Shown here: positions 10,216-19,441 of the stretch, piece by piece
Layout of the letters: each line of letters opens with the position of its first letter
How positions within the stretch are numbered: position 1 is the first letter of the stretch
NCBI GenBank assembly: GCA_943354555.1
Contig: CALRCM010000010.1
Span: forward strand, 1-32,040
Length of the DNA: 32,040 bases
Reading direction: 5' to 3'
DNA from: Candidatus Peribacteria bacterium
Lineage (GTDB): Bacteria; Patescibacteriota; Gracilibacteria; Peribacterales; Peribacteraceae
The notes under the pieces: model-generated
Databases searched by the model: none
What the model saw: only the letters and a program-made list of their open reading frames with translations
Told to the model about the DNA's origin: nothing
Made by a program: the position numbers and the translations under genes

Positions 10216-11127
10216 ATGAGTTCGGCTTTGAGCAAGAAAGACATCGTTTGTTCGAAAAAAAGCATTATTGATCGCTATGGCGAATGGGTTGGATACAATA
10301 TTCATCTTTCCCATGGTATTTATACGAAGGGCGCGGACGTATCTGCTGGTGTGCAGGAGCGGAGATACCTCCAAGTGATCGCGGATCTGTTGCGTAAGCC
10401 TTTTGCCGACTTACGCATTCTTGATCTTGGGTGTCTGGAAGACGGAGTGGCCATTGAATGTGGAATGCAAGGGGCGGAGGTAGTTGGCATCGATGGACGG
10501 GCAGCACACATCGCAAAAGCTCGCTGGACTGCGGAAGTCCTTGGTTTAGAACGCGTGCAGCTTTGGCAGGATGATGTTCGCAATATCACGCTTCAGAAGT
10601 ATGGATCTTTTGATGTGATTTTTTGCCTGGGTCTTTTGTATCACTTGGATGCTCCATCGCTTCTGCCGTTTCTTCGCAGTATCTATGGCATGACGGATAG
10701 CATTGCTATGTTCGATACACATGTAAGTCTTGGGCCGGAAACTTCCTTTGAAGATGGAGGGAAAACGTACTACGGGAGGATTATGTCAGAACATCGTGAG
10801 GGCGCATCGGATGAGGAAAAACTGTCGAGTGTATGGGCATCTCTCAATAATCATGAGAGTTTTTGGTTCACGCGTACTTCACTCTTTAATGCATTGTGTC
10901 ATGCAGGTTTTTCATCGGCATATGAGAATCACGTTCCTATTATTCCTGCGGCACTCTATCTCGATCGGTGCACTGTACTTGCACTAAAGAGAAGTCCCGT
11001 TACGCTGCGATCGGTTCCTCCTGCGTGTGTATCTTGCGTGTGTGAGGGGGCGCCAGAGATAGATTCCTCAAGCAGACACCAGCTTCCACCGCAGCCCCTC
11101 TACGCATACCCGCCCTATAGTGGGTAA
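10216..11127 (+). CDS. SAM-dependent methyltransferase
   Basis: LRILDLGCLEDGVAIECGMQGAEVVGIDGR, FDVIFCLGLLYHLDAPS. Confidence 0.85.
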   Translation: MSSALSKKDIVCSKKSIIDRYGEWVGYNIHLSHGIYTKGADVSAGVQERRYLQVIADLLRKPFADLRILDLGCLEDGVAIECGMQGAEVVGIDGRAAHIAKARWTAEVLGLERVQLWQDDVRNITLQKYGSFDVIFCLGLLYHLDAPSLLPFLRSIYGMTDSIAMFDTHVSLGPETSFEDGGKTYYGRIMSEHREGASDEEKLSSVWASLNNHESFWFTRTSLFNALCHAGFSSAYENHVPIIPAALYLDRCTVLALKRSPVTLRSVPPACVSCVCEGAPEIDSSSRHQLPPQPLYAYPPYSG

Positions 11128-11160
11128 TTGCTGAGAATTACCGCAAGGATCCAACGGATA

Positions 11161-13365
11161 TCACAATCCGATACTTGCAGAGGCTCCCTTCATTGCTTCA
11201 AGAGTAATGCCCACAAATTCGTCGAGTGGGATCCCCAATAATGTGTCGCATTGTTTGATCTGTTCACGATCGACCTGTGCTGCGAAGGATTTATCCTTTA
11301 GTTTCTTGGTCACGCTCTTTACTTCGACATCGGCGATCTTCTTACTTGGCCTAACGTACGTCACCGCGATGATAAAGCCCGTAAGCTCGTCGACACAGTA
11401 GAGGCATTTTCGCAGCATCGTATCCAGTGGATACGTAGCTCCATACTTGCTCTGGTAGTGTGCACGGATATCCCCGAGGAGCTCATCCGGCGCCTTTATT
11501 GTCTTCAGAAGATGAGCAAGTGTGTCTCCGCAGTGCGCTTCATAGTCTTTGTCGAGCTTGTCCCAGTCGAGATCATGGAGCATGCCGGCGACTTTCCACG
11601 TCTGCGAGTCTCCACCGAATTTTTTGGCGAGGGCTTCCATTGCGGCACCTGTCGCAACAAGATGAGCACGGGTCTGGTCTGTATGTTCTTCCAAAAGTCC
11701 ATGTGCAGCAGGAAGAAGATGGCCGTAGTCGGCGTGCTGGAGGAGGGGAGTGGTAGATGCATCCATAGGTGTGGTTGAAGAAGACGAAGAAGACGAAGAA
11801 GACGAAGAGGACGAAGAGGACGAAGAGGACGAAGAGGAATCCGTCTTTTTATTCTTCTTCGTCTTTTTCGTCCTATTATCAATATTTTTATTACCATCTT
11901 CCTGCTTTCCCAACGGCTTCATGAGCGGGAACAGCACCACATCCCGCAAATTACTTTGCTGCGTAAGAAGGGCCACGATACGGTCGATGCCCATGCCCCA
12001 GCCCGAACACGGTGGGCAGCCGTACGAGAGTGCTGTGACGAAGTCATCGTCTTTACGATGTGCGTCTCCGTCCCCGCCGGCCGAAGCTTTGGCTTGCTGG
12101 GAAAATCGCTCGTCTTGGTCGACGGGATCGACGAGCTCGCTATAGGCGTTAACGATTTCCCATCCTCCGACGACGAGCTGGAAGCGGTCGGTGATGAGTG
12201 GGTTTTCATCATTGCGGCGCGCAAGAGGGGAGAGATCGATCGGGTGACCGGTGATAAATGTCGGTTGGATGAGCTTTGGACGGCTGACCTTCTTATATAA
12301 CTGGTCGATGAGATTTCCGCGTCCGAGTTTTTCTACGGGGACATCGAGCTGTATCCATTTTTCTTTCATGGCTCGTCGGAGATCATCTGCAGTGGTACAC
12401 GTGTCAAAGTCGATGCCACAAGATTGAAGGATCGCTTCCCTGAGTGTTAGGCGGGGCCACGGGGGTTGGAAGTGGACCTCGGTGAGCTTCCCTTCACGAT
12501 CGGGGATTTTTACGGATGTTGTCCCGAGGAGCTCTGTCAGAACGGATTGCAGCATCTGCTCCGTAAATGCCATGTTGCGCTGGTAGTCCCAGTATGCAGC
12601 GTAGTGCTCGACCATGGTGAAATCTTGGAGATGTGATGGATCCAGTCCTTCATTGCGAAAGACCCGTCCAAGTTCAAAGACTCTGTCGAAACCTCCAACG
12701 AGACATTCCTTTAAATACGTTTCAGGGGCGATGCGCAGGTAGACATCAAGATCGTATGCGGCGTGGTGCGTTTGGAATGGTGATGCAAGTGCACCCGATG
12801 CGGCGTTGGTAAGGATGGGCGTTTCCATCTCCAAAAATCCGTGTTGCCAATAAAATTCCCGGATCTTGCGTATGAAATTACTACGAAAGGTGAAGCGTTC
12901 GAGAGTCGCGCGGTTGCTTAGAAGATCGAGATACCGCTGGCGCCAGAGCGTTTCCTGATCTGCGACTCCATGCCATTTCTCCGGCGGTTGACGGAGTGAT
13001 TTACTGAGCATCTGCAGCGTTGTGACAAGCACTGTCGGCTCGCCTTTTTGTGTCGTGAATCTCTCACCCGCAATACCGACGATGTCTCCAAGATCGATGG
13101 ATTTCATCGCATCCTTATAGATTTCTTTCCCGAGACGGTCTTCCTGCAAAAGAATCTGCACTCTGCCTGTGTGATCCTGGATCTGCCCGAATGCCATTTT
13201 TCCCATGTCGCGCCACAGCATGATCCGTCCCGCAATAGTTGCTGTTGTTCCGTCAGCAATGGAAGGGATTTCACTCGCTGTATGTGTTCGTTCAAACCGT
13301 GCAGCGTAGGGATTGATGCCCCGCTTGCGCAGCTCCGCTACTTTTTTGAGACGAAAGGGATCCAT
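11161..13365 (-). CDS. lysS: Lysyl-tRNA synthetase (class II) fused through poly-Ser to a C-terminal HD-domain hydrolase
   Basis: MDPFRLKKVAELRKRGINPYAARF; motif 2 FELGRVFRNEGLDPSHLQDFTMVE; motif 3 GWGMGIDRIVALLTQQSNLRDVVLFPLMKP. Then KTKKNKKTD-S21-TTP, then an HD domain (TRAHLVATGAAMEAL, WKVAGMLHDLDWDKL, CLYCVDELTGFIIAVTYVRPSKKI). Confidence 0.93.
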   Translation of the reverse strand: MDPFRLKKVAELRKRGINPYAARFERTHTASEIPSIADGTTATIAGRIMLWRDMGKMAFGQIQDHTGRVQILLQEDRLGKEIYKDAMKSIDLGDIVGIAGERFTTQKGEPTVLVTTLQMLSKSLRQPPEKWHGVADQETLWRQRYLDLLSNRATLERFTFRSNFIRKIREFYWQHGFLEMETPILTNAASGALASPFQTHHAAYDLDVYLRIAPETYLKECLVGGFDRVFELGRVFRNEGLDPSHLQDFTMVEHYAAYWDYQRNMAFTEQMLQSVLTELLGTTSVKIPDREGKLTEVHFQPPWPRLTLREAILQSCGIDFDTCTTADDLRRAMKEKWIQLDVPVEKLGRGNLIDQLYKKVSRPKLIQPTFITGHPIDLSPLARRNDENPLITDRFQLVVGGWEIVNAYSELVDPVDQDERFSQQAKASAGGDGDAHRKDDDFVTALSYGCPPCSGWGMGIDRIVALLTQQSNLRDVVLFPLMKPLGKQEDGNKNIDNRTKKTKKNKKTDSSSSSSSSSSSSSSSSSSSSSTTPMDASTTPLLQHADYGHLLPAAHGLLEEHTDQTRAHLVATGAAMEALAKKFGGDSQTWKVAGMLHDLDWDKLDKDYEAHCGDTLAHLLKTIKAPDELLGDIRAHYQSKYGATYPLDTMLRKCLYCVDELTGFIIAVTYVRPSKKIADVEVKSVTKKLKDKSFAAQVDREQIKQCDTLLGIPLDEFVGITLEAMKGASASIGL
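11777..11839 (-). repeat. 9-bp imperfect tandem repeat (TCTTCGTCY)n encoding 21 consecutive serines
   Basis: Plus strand gaagaagac gaagaagac gaagaagac gaagaggac gaagaggac gaagaggac gaagagga. Confidence 0.95.
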
Positions 13366-13441
13366 AAGCGTTGCCAGAATAGCGTTTTTTCTGCGGTAGT
13401 CATATGTGATCGTTCTGTGGCGGACGGAGGTCGGTTTACAC

Positions 13442-14767
13442 ATGATATGGTTACTCTTTGTTACACTGGCGTTCATGTTCCGTGTTCAGCGTGTATGTCA
13501 TTGGTGCACCATGCTTATTCTCATGGTCTTCATCGCAGAAGCTGGGAGTTTTTTTGCATTGTCGATCATTCAGCGTGAGTTGTATTCCCTCCGCGACATA
13601 GAAGCAGCGCGACAGAAAAGAACAGGGGAAGAAAACATGATACCTCTCGAGGAGAAGGTTGATATCACCGCTAGTTTTGGTGAAGAACCAACTTCCCTTC
13701 ATCCCTATCTTGGGTTTTCTCTGACTCCACGAGTAGACGAACAGATTGGCTCTGGTACGGTCACCATGGATGAAATCGGGTTTTCCCCCTATGGAGGAGA
13801 GGTCTTCCGTTCAAGGGATCCGGATACTGTCATTGTGGGAATCGTTGGCGGATCCGTTGCCCATAATTTCGGGGCAGGAAACGGCGCCACTATTCTTTCG
13901 CAGATGTTGCAGCGGGATGAGCACTTCAAAGGAAAAGCATTTCGCTTTACGACAATGGCACTCGGCGGCTACAAGCAGCCACAGCAATTGATTGCGCTCA
14001 ACTATCTCCTCGTACTTGGGGCACAGTTTGATATCGTCATTGACCTCAGCGGTTTCAATGAAGTGACACTACCCTTCCACGAAAATATCCCTGTTGGTTT
14101 GCATCCCCTCTATCCGAGAAGTTGGCATTTGCTTGCTGGAGATCTTTCCTCCCATCATCTGGGTCTCATTGGGCGTATTGCTTGGCTCCGTCAACTTCGC
14201 AGTACTATTGCACAGTGGAGCAGATGGGGGATTTGTAATAAGAGTTATGTCTGTGGATTGGTATGGCATGTCTTCGACCATGGCATAGCGCAGGGTATAC
14301 TTTCGGCGAATGTCGCATTGATGATTCCTGATGGCGACGAAGGTGTAGATCCTATGTTTGCCGGTCCACCGTATGGCAAAAGTGGTACGGGTGCTGCTCT
14401 TAAAGTGATCGTAGCTAGCTGGAAAAACGGAGCGCAGCTTATGCAGGATCTCGGTCGGGCGCATAGTTTTCGTACATTCACATTCCTCCAGCCCAGTCCG
14501 TATTTTGGTAGTAAGCCGCGATCATCTCAAGAGCGTGAAATTCTTGTTCCTGGCAATTGGGCGGACATGCATGGTTCCCGGGGCTACCCGTTGCTGCAGG
14601 ATGCCGTAAAAGAGCTTGCGGATGCCGGATATTCTGCCGTTGATCTGACGGATGTTTTTCATGATCACCCCGAGCAGATCTACGTGGATTCCTGTTGCCA
14701 TGTTGGCGCTCGAGGTAATGAGATTCTTGCAGAGGCAATAGCAAGGGAGATTTTGAAAAGATGGTGA
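13442..14767 (+). CDS. Membrane-anchored SGNH/GDSL-hydrolase-like protein
   Basis: N-terminal hydrophobic segment MIWLLFVTLAFMFRVQ; block I-like VIVGIVGGSVAHNFGAGNG; C-terminal block V-like DSCCHVGARGNEILAEAIA. ORF track starts at 13406. Confidence 0.65.
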   Translation: MIWLLFVTLAFMFRVQRVCHWCTMLILMVFIAEAGSFFALSIIQRELYSLRDIEAARQKRTGEENMIPLEEKVDITASFGEEPTSLHPYLGFSLTPRVDEQIGSGTVTMDEIGFSPYGGEVFRSRDPDTVIVGIVGGSVAHNFGAGNGATILSQMLQRDEHFKGKAFRFTTMALGGYKQPQQLIALNYLLVLGAQFDIVIDLSGFNEVTLPFHENIPVGLHPLYPRSWHLLAGDLSSHHLGLIGRIAWLRQLRSTIAQWSRWGICNKSYVCGLVWHVFDHGIAQGILSANVALMIPDGDEGVDPMFAGPPYGKSGTGAALKVIVASWKNGAQLMQDLGRAHSFRTFTFLQPSPYFGSKPRSSQEREILVPGNWADMHGSRGYPLLQDAVKELADAGYSAVDLTDVFHDHPEQIYVDSCCHVGARGNEILAEAIAREILKRW

Positions 14768-14773
14768 TACGTA

Positions 14774-14802
14774 TTGACGGCATTGGTGTTTGTCCCCACA
14801 AT
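14774..14802 (+). promoter_or_regulatory. Candidate sigma70-type promoter for the ribosomal-protein cluster
   Basis: TTGACG - 17 nt - CACAAT, located between the upstream gene and rplC. Confidence 0.5.
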
Positions 14803-14820
14803 GCCCGCGCTTACGTTCCA

Positions 14821-14849
14821 GTTCGGTGTTGTGTAGCAACGAGCCGAAC
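14821..14849 (+). promoter_or_regulatory. Leader hairpin upstream of rplC
   Basis: GTTCGG-T-GTTG-TGTAG-CAAC-GAG-CCGAAC; 20 nt upstream of the rplC start codon. Confidence 0.5.
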
Positions 14850-14868
14850 CCAATGAACCTCCAAGCTT

Positions 14869-15474
14869 ATGTCAGGACTTATCGCCCGCAAACTCGGCAT
14901 GTCACGTGTGTTCCTCGATGGAGCAGCCGTTGCTGTCACCTACCTTCAGGTAGAGCCGAATATCATCGTCCGTACCAAGAACACAGAGAAGGACGGTTAC
15001 AACGCAATCATCCTCGGTATTGGCTTAAAGAAGATCAAAACGCGTAAAGGAAATGAATTAAAGAAGTTTGCACATCAAAAGGAGTGGCGTGTGGATTCTC
15101 TGGAAGGACTCGATACAGGAAAGGAGGTCACTATCGAGACGATCCCTGCAAAAACACTCGTTACGATTACCTCTATCAGCAAGGGAAAGGGTTTCCAGGG
15201 CACGATCAAGCGTCACCATTTCGCAGGAGGCCCCGCTTCACACGGATCGCACTTCAAACGCGAGCCGGGTTCTGTAGGAATGAGAGAAATGCCGGGACGC
15301 ATCCATAAAGGCAAGCGCATGGCAGGACACATGGGAAGCGAGCAGGTGACCGTTCACGGTCGTCCGGTTGTTGTTTGTGATACAGAAAAACGCGTTCTTG
15401 CCGTCAGAGGCCCTGTTCCGGGCCCAAATGGTTCCGCCGTTTTCCTTACTGTTGAATCCTTGCCCACCACATGA
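14869..15474 (+). CDS. rplC: 50S ribosomal protein L3
   Basis: SKGKGFQGTIKRHHFAGGPASHGS...GSVGMREMPGRIHKGKRMAGHMGSEQVTV. Confidence 0.97.
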   Translation: MSGLIARKLGMSRVFLDGAAVAVTYLQVEPNIIVRTKNTEKDGYNAIILGIGLKKIKTRKGNELKKFAHQKEWRVDSLEGLDTGKEVTIETIPAKTLVTITSISKGKGFQGTIKRHHFAGGPASHGSHFKREPGSVGMREMPGRIHKGKRMAGHMGSEQVTVHGRPVVVCDTEKRVLAVRGPVPGPNGSAVFLTVESLPTT

Positions 15475-16220
15475 AAATCGATGTCTACACCTCTGCCGGC
15501 GTAAAGAAGGGCTCTGCGGAGCTCCCTGCGGTGTTGTTTGAAGCAACCGTGAATCATGGTCTCATGCATCAGGCCGTTGTGCTTCAGCAGAGCAACCGTC
15601 GTCACCCGATCGCGCACGCAAAAAACCGATCAGAAGTCATCGGTTCTACCAAGAAAGCATACCAGCAGAAGGGTACGGGGCGCGCCCGTCGCGGTCCGAT
15701 TCGTTCGCCACTTCTTCGTGGAGGAGGTAAGGCATTTGGGCCGAAGTCTGTTCGTAATTTTAGCAAGGATATGCCAAAAAACATGCGTCGCAATGCCCTT
15801 CTTTCTTCGTTGACGTCACAGGCCAAAGTCGGTGCCATCGTCGGTCTGGAGAGCTATCCGGATACGGTGAAGACAAAGGATGCTGCGTTGTGTCTTTCCA
15901 AAATGCCCCTCGTTGCCGGTAAGCGCCTCCTTATTGTTACGCCTGCAAAGCACCGCGGCATAGCTCTGTCCACCCGCAATATTCCTCTGGTGCGCGTTAT
16001 TACCGCAGCCTATCTCAATCCGGAGGATGTTCTTGCTGCTCGCCACATCATCTTCTTTGTCGACGCCATCGCTGAAGCAGAGAAGATCTTCGGTAGCAGA
16101 AAAGATCGCACAGAGCGGGATGCACGGGAGGATAAGGGTGACAAGATTCAGAAGAGTCCGAAGATCCAAAAAAGCCCCAAAAAGAAGTCATCCAAGCCCG
16201 CTCCTTCCTCTGCAAAATAA
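15471..16220 (+). CDS. rplD: 50S ribosomal protein L4 with Lys/Ser-rich C-terminal tail
   Basis: QKGTGRARRGPIRSPLLRGGGKAFGPK; tail DKIQKSPKIQKSPKKKSSK. Confidence 0.96.
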   Translation: MKIDVYTSAGVKKGSAELPAVLFEATVNHGLMHQAVVLQQSNRRHPIAHAKNRSEVIGSTKKAYQQKGTGRARRGPIRSPLLRGGGKAFGPKSVRNFSKDMPKNMRRNALLSSLTSQAKVGAIVGLESYPDTVKTKDAALCLSKMPLVAGKRLLIVTPAKHRGIALSTRNIPLVRVITAAYLNPEDVLAARHIIFFVDAIAEAEKIFGSRKDRTERDAREDKGDKIQKSPKIQKSPKKKSSKPAPSSAK

Positions 16221-16519
16221 TGGACCTCTCTCGCGTCATTCTCGGCAGTATCGTAACCGAAAAGGCTGAACGTCTGAAGGCTACGGGAAAGACGTATACG
16301 CTTCGTGTGGCTCAGGCTGCTACCAAGATTGAGGTGAAGAAAGCAATTAAAGAATTCTACGATATTGATGTCGTCAGTGTTCGGGTCATGAGGACACGCG
16401 GCAAGAAGCGCATTCTCGGACAAGGAAAAGTCATGGAGAAGCGCCATCCAATCAAGAAAATGATGGTCACGCTAGCATCCGGTAGCAAGCCGCTCGATTT
16501 AGCCGCATTCACCAACTGA
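16220..16519 (+). CDS. rplW: 50S ribosomal protein L23
   Basis: VTEKAERLKATGKTYTLRVAQAATKIEVKKAIKEFYDIDVVSVRVM. Confidence 0.95.
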   Translation: MDLSRVILGSIVTEKAERLKATGKTYTLRVAQAATKIEVKKAIKEFYDIDVVSVRVMRTRGKKRILGQGKVMEKRHPIKKMMVTLASGSKPLDLAAFTN

Positions 16520-16532
16520 TAACCTCTGCATC

Positions 16533-17378
16533 ATGCCTATGAAGATTTGCCGCCCAACGACTCCCGCCAGACGTCAGATGACGATAGCGGACTTCTCTGG
16601 CCTCACAAAAAAGAAGCCAGAAAAATCCCTGCGCCGTGGCAAGCAACGCATTTCCGGTCGTGGCCACGGCGGTCGCGTTACCGTGCGGCATCGCGGAGGA
16701 GGGCACAAACGCCTTTTGCGTTTCATCGATTTTAAGCGTCGCGATAAAACCGGTGTTCCGGGTATCATCGCCGCGCTTGAGTACGATCCCAACCGTTCAT
16801 CTCGTATCGCTCTCGTGCACTATAGCGACGGTGAGAAGCGCTATATCCTCGCTCCTGAAGGACTCACGATCGGAGAGACCGTCGTCTCTGCAGAGCGCAC
16901 AAAGGTAAAAGTAGGGAACTGCATGCAGCTCAAGCACATTCCGGTTGGTTACAAGATCCATAATCTTGAAGTGACTCTCGGACGTGGTGGGCAGATCGTT
17001 CGTTCCGCAGGAACGTCGGCTACTCTCGTCGGTATCGACGGTGTGCATGCAATTGTGGAGCTTCCAAGTGGTGAGATCCGCAGACTGCGGTGCGAGTGTA
17101 TGGCGACGATCGGAACAGTGAGCAATCCGGAGCACAACCTCATTACTATCGGCAAAGCTGGACGTATGCGTTGGATGGGAAAGAAGCCACAGGTGCTCGG
17201 TAAGTCCATGAACGCGTGTGATCACCCGCATGGAGGAGGAGAGGGCCACGCACCGATCGGTTTGAAGCACCCGAAGACTCCGTGGGGCAAAAATGCCATC
17301 GGTGTCAAAACTCGCCGCAAAAAGAAATCAAAGGCTCATCTTTTGCGCCCCCGCGTGAAGCGTCTCCGCAAGAAATAA
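16533..17378 (+). CDS. rplB: 50S ribosomal protein L2
   Basis: GRGHGGRVTVRHRGGGHKRLLRFIDFKR; HPHGGGEGHAPIG. Confidence 0.97.
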   Translation: MPMKICRPTTPARRQMTIADFSGLTKKKPEKSLRRGKQRISGRGHGGRVTVRHRGGGHKRLLRFIDFKRRDKTGVPGIIAALEYDPNRSSRIALVHYSDGEKRYILAPEGLTIGETVVSAERTKVKVGNCMQLKHIPVGYKIHNLEVTLGRGGQIVRSAGTSATLVGIDGVHAIVELPSGEIRRLRCECMATIGTVSNPEHNLITIGKAGRMRWMGKKPQVLGKSMNACDHPHGGGEGHAPIGLKHPKTPWGKNAIGVKTRRKKKSKAHLLRPRVKRLRKK

Positions 17379-17411
17379 TTTTCAATTCTCAATTTTCAAT
17401 TCTCAATTTCT
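17379..17411. repeat. AT-rich spacer repeat (TTTTCAATTCTCAATT)n
   Basis: ttttcaattctcaattttcaattctcaatttct between rplB and rpsS. Confidence 0.7.
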
Positions 17412-17750
17412 ATGTCCCGTTCCATCAAAAAAGGCCCTTACGTTGATCCCAGGCTTATGGCCAAGGTGATGAAAATGATCGAAAAGAGTGAAAAGAAGAT
17501 CATCAAGACCTGGGCTCGAGATTGCGATATTCCGCCGGAGTTCGTTGGGTTTACCTTCGCTGTCCATAATGGCAAAGAATTCACGCCAGTCTACGTCACC
17601 GAGCAGATGGTCGGACATAAGCTTGGCGAGTTCTCATGGACCACCAAGTTTAAGGGTCACGGCGGAAAGATGGCTGACTCACAGGCCAAAGGTGCTGTCG
17701 CATCCGGCCCCCCCGCCTCTGCCCCGGCCGCTCCCGCAAAAGCGAAGTAG
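17412..17750 (+). CDS. rpsS: 30S ribosomal protein S19 with Ala/Pro-rich tail
   Basis: [18 protein letters not shown]...[35 protein letters not shown]; terminates with TAG. Confidence 0.96.
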   Translation: MSRSIKKGPYVDPRLMAKVMKMIEKSEKKIIKTWARDCDIPPEFVGFTFAVHNGKEFTPVYVTEQMVGHKLGEFSWTTKFKGHGGKMADSQAKGAVASGPPASAPAAPAKAK

Positions 17751-17793
17751 TCTTTAGCAACCAATCCTTAGCAATCAGCAATTCCTCCCTATC

Positions 17794-18324
17794 ATGAAAG
17801 CCTCTCTCCACTCCGTTCGCATCGCTCCTAAGAAGGCAAACCTCATCGCCAAGATGATTCGCGGCATGACGACTGCACAGGCCATGAACGTGCTGGAGCG
17901 CACGAACAAGAAAGCTGCCCGTCTCCTTGAAGAGCTTTTGCGATCAGCGATGGCGAATGCTTCGCACAACGAGAAACAGGATGCGCAGACGCTCGTCATC
18001 CGTACCATTATTGTGAATCAGGGAACGGCGTACCACCGTGGAGTACCGATGGCGCGCGGACGTGTGCGCCCTATGCGCAAATTCCTGAGTCATATCGATA
18101 TGGAGCTTGGGCTTCCTGAGGATGAAGAAGAGAAGATGCAAAGAATTCAAAAGAGTCAGAGGAAGCAGAAGAGTGCAGATTCCACTTCACAGAAAGCAGC
18201 TTCTACTGTAAAAAAGAGCAACGCGAAGGCAAAAAATCAGAAGGTCTCCAAAAAGACTTCCTCTGAGTCACCTGCCCTGAGCCCTGTCGAAGGGTCTGCA
18301 TCTTCCTCCTCTGTCTCCTCTTAA
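17794..18324 (+). CDS. rplV: 50S ribosomal protein L22 with a long Lys/Ser-rich tail
   Basis: MKASLHSVRIAPKKANLIAKMIRG...YHRGVPMARGRVRPMRKFLSHI; about 60-residue low-complexity tail. Confidence 0.95.
   Translation: MKASLHSVRIAPKKANLIAKMIRGMTTAQAMNVLERTNKKAARLLEELLRSAMANASHNEKQDAQTLVIRTIIVNQGTAYHRGVPMARGRVRPMRKFLSHIDMELGLPEDEEEKMQRIQKSQRKQKSADSTSQKAASTVKKSNAKAKNQKVSKKTSSESPALSPVEGSASSSSVSS
18276..18294 (-). repeat. Dispersed 19-bp repeat copy A (inside the rplV tail)
   Basis: Minus strand CCCTTCGACAGGGCTCAGG; encodes ALSPVEG on the plus strand. Confidence 0.7.
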
Positions 18325-18326
18325 TT

Positions 18327-19004
18327 ATGGGTCAAAAGGTCAACCCCAACGGCATTCGTATCGGTATCACGCACTCGTGGGCATCGACATGGTTTGCGAA
18401 GGGCAAGAAGTACCGCGAGCTTTTCATTCAGGACGTGAAGATCCGCCGCTACATTACTGAGCGCATGAAAGATGCGGGTATCTGTCAGATTGATATCGAT
18501 CGCAACAAGAAGACAACGGTGGTCATCCATTCGAGCAAGCCTGGTGTGATCATCGGTAAGCAGGGTGCCGCCATCGAAGATCTTCGCAAGGATCTTGAGA
18601 GACGTTTCGGCGGTTCCTTTGAAGTGAACATTCAGGAAATTCGCAGCCCGGACAGCGAGCCTGCAGTAATCGCCGAAAATATTCAGGGGCAAATCGAGCG
18701 CCGCATGCCCTATCGCCGTGCCGCGAAGATGGCTATGGAAAAGGCGATGCAGGCGGGCGCACTTGGTGTAAAGATCACGGTCTCTGGACGTTTGAATGGC
18801 GCAGAAATCGCCCGCTCCGACACCTTCCGCGAAGGAAACGTTCCCCTGCAGACGCTTCGCGCAAATATTACGATGGCAACCCGCCATGCCGTGACGACGT
18901 ACGGCACTATCGGTGTGCAGGTGTGTGTCTATAAGGGGATGGTCTTCAAAAAGATTCAACAAATCCAGTCCGCAACTCTTACCACCAAGAAATCCGCAGA
19001 GTGA
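18327..19004 (+). CDS. rpsC: 30S ribosomal protein S3
   Basis: MGQKVNPNGIRIGITHSWAS; KH region HSSKPGVIIGKQGAAIEDLRKDL. Confidence 0.97.
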   Translation: MGQKVNPNGIRIGITHSWASTWFAKGKKYRELFIQDVKIRRYITERMKDAGICQIDIDRNKKTTVVIHSSKPGVIIGKQGAAIEDLRKDLERRFGGSFEVNIQEIRSPDSEPAVIAENIQGQIERRMPYRRAAKMAMEKAMQAGALGVKITVSGRLNGAEIARSDTFREGNVPLQTLRANITMATRHAVTTYGTIGVQVCVYKGMVFKKIQQIQSATLTTKKSAE

Positions 19005-19018
19005 TTTTCCTCTAACCC

Positions 19019-19438
19019 ATGCTCGAACCCCAGAAATTAAAGCACAGGAAGCAGCATCGCAGGCGCGGTGCCTTCGGAGGGACTGCTACCCGCGGTCACC
19101 AGCTCGCCTTTGGCTCTGTAGCTTTGAAGGCCATGACCGGAGGAGAGCTTACGGCTAGACAGCTCGAGGCTGCCCGCCGCGCTATGACGCACTCCGTCGC
19201 CCGTGGAGGAAAGATCTGGGTACGCGTATTTCCGCATAACCCTGTTACCAAGAAAGCTGCAGAGGTGCCGATGGGATCCGGAAAGGGTTCCGTGGAGTAT
19301 TTTGCTGCCATCATCAAGCGAGGCACCATCCTCTTCGAAATGGATGGTCTCCCGGAGCCTGCTGCCCGTGAGGCCCTTCGCCTTGCCGGTCACAAGCTTC
19401 CTTTCAAGACACGTATTATCACCCGTTCCCTCATCTAA
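19019..19438 (+). CDS. rplP: 50S ribosomal protein L16
   Basis: MLEPQKLKHRKQHR...KIWVRVFPHNPVTKKAAEVPMGSGKGSVEYF...LAGHKLPFKTRII. Confidence 0.97.
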   Translation: MLEPQKLKHRKQHRRRGAFGGTATRGHQLAFGSVALKAMTGGELTARQLEAARRAMTHSVARGGKIWVRVFPHNPVTKKAAEVPMGSGKGSVEYFAAIIKRGTILFEMDGLPEPAAREALRLAGHKLPFKTRIITRSLI

Positions 19439-19441
19439 TCC

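Noticed and set aside
11750-12145. Plus-strand ORF with an acidic EED repeat (MVDASIGVVEEDEEDEED...)
   Set aside because: Antisense shadow of the poly-Ser repeat inside the well-supported lysS fusion.
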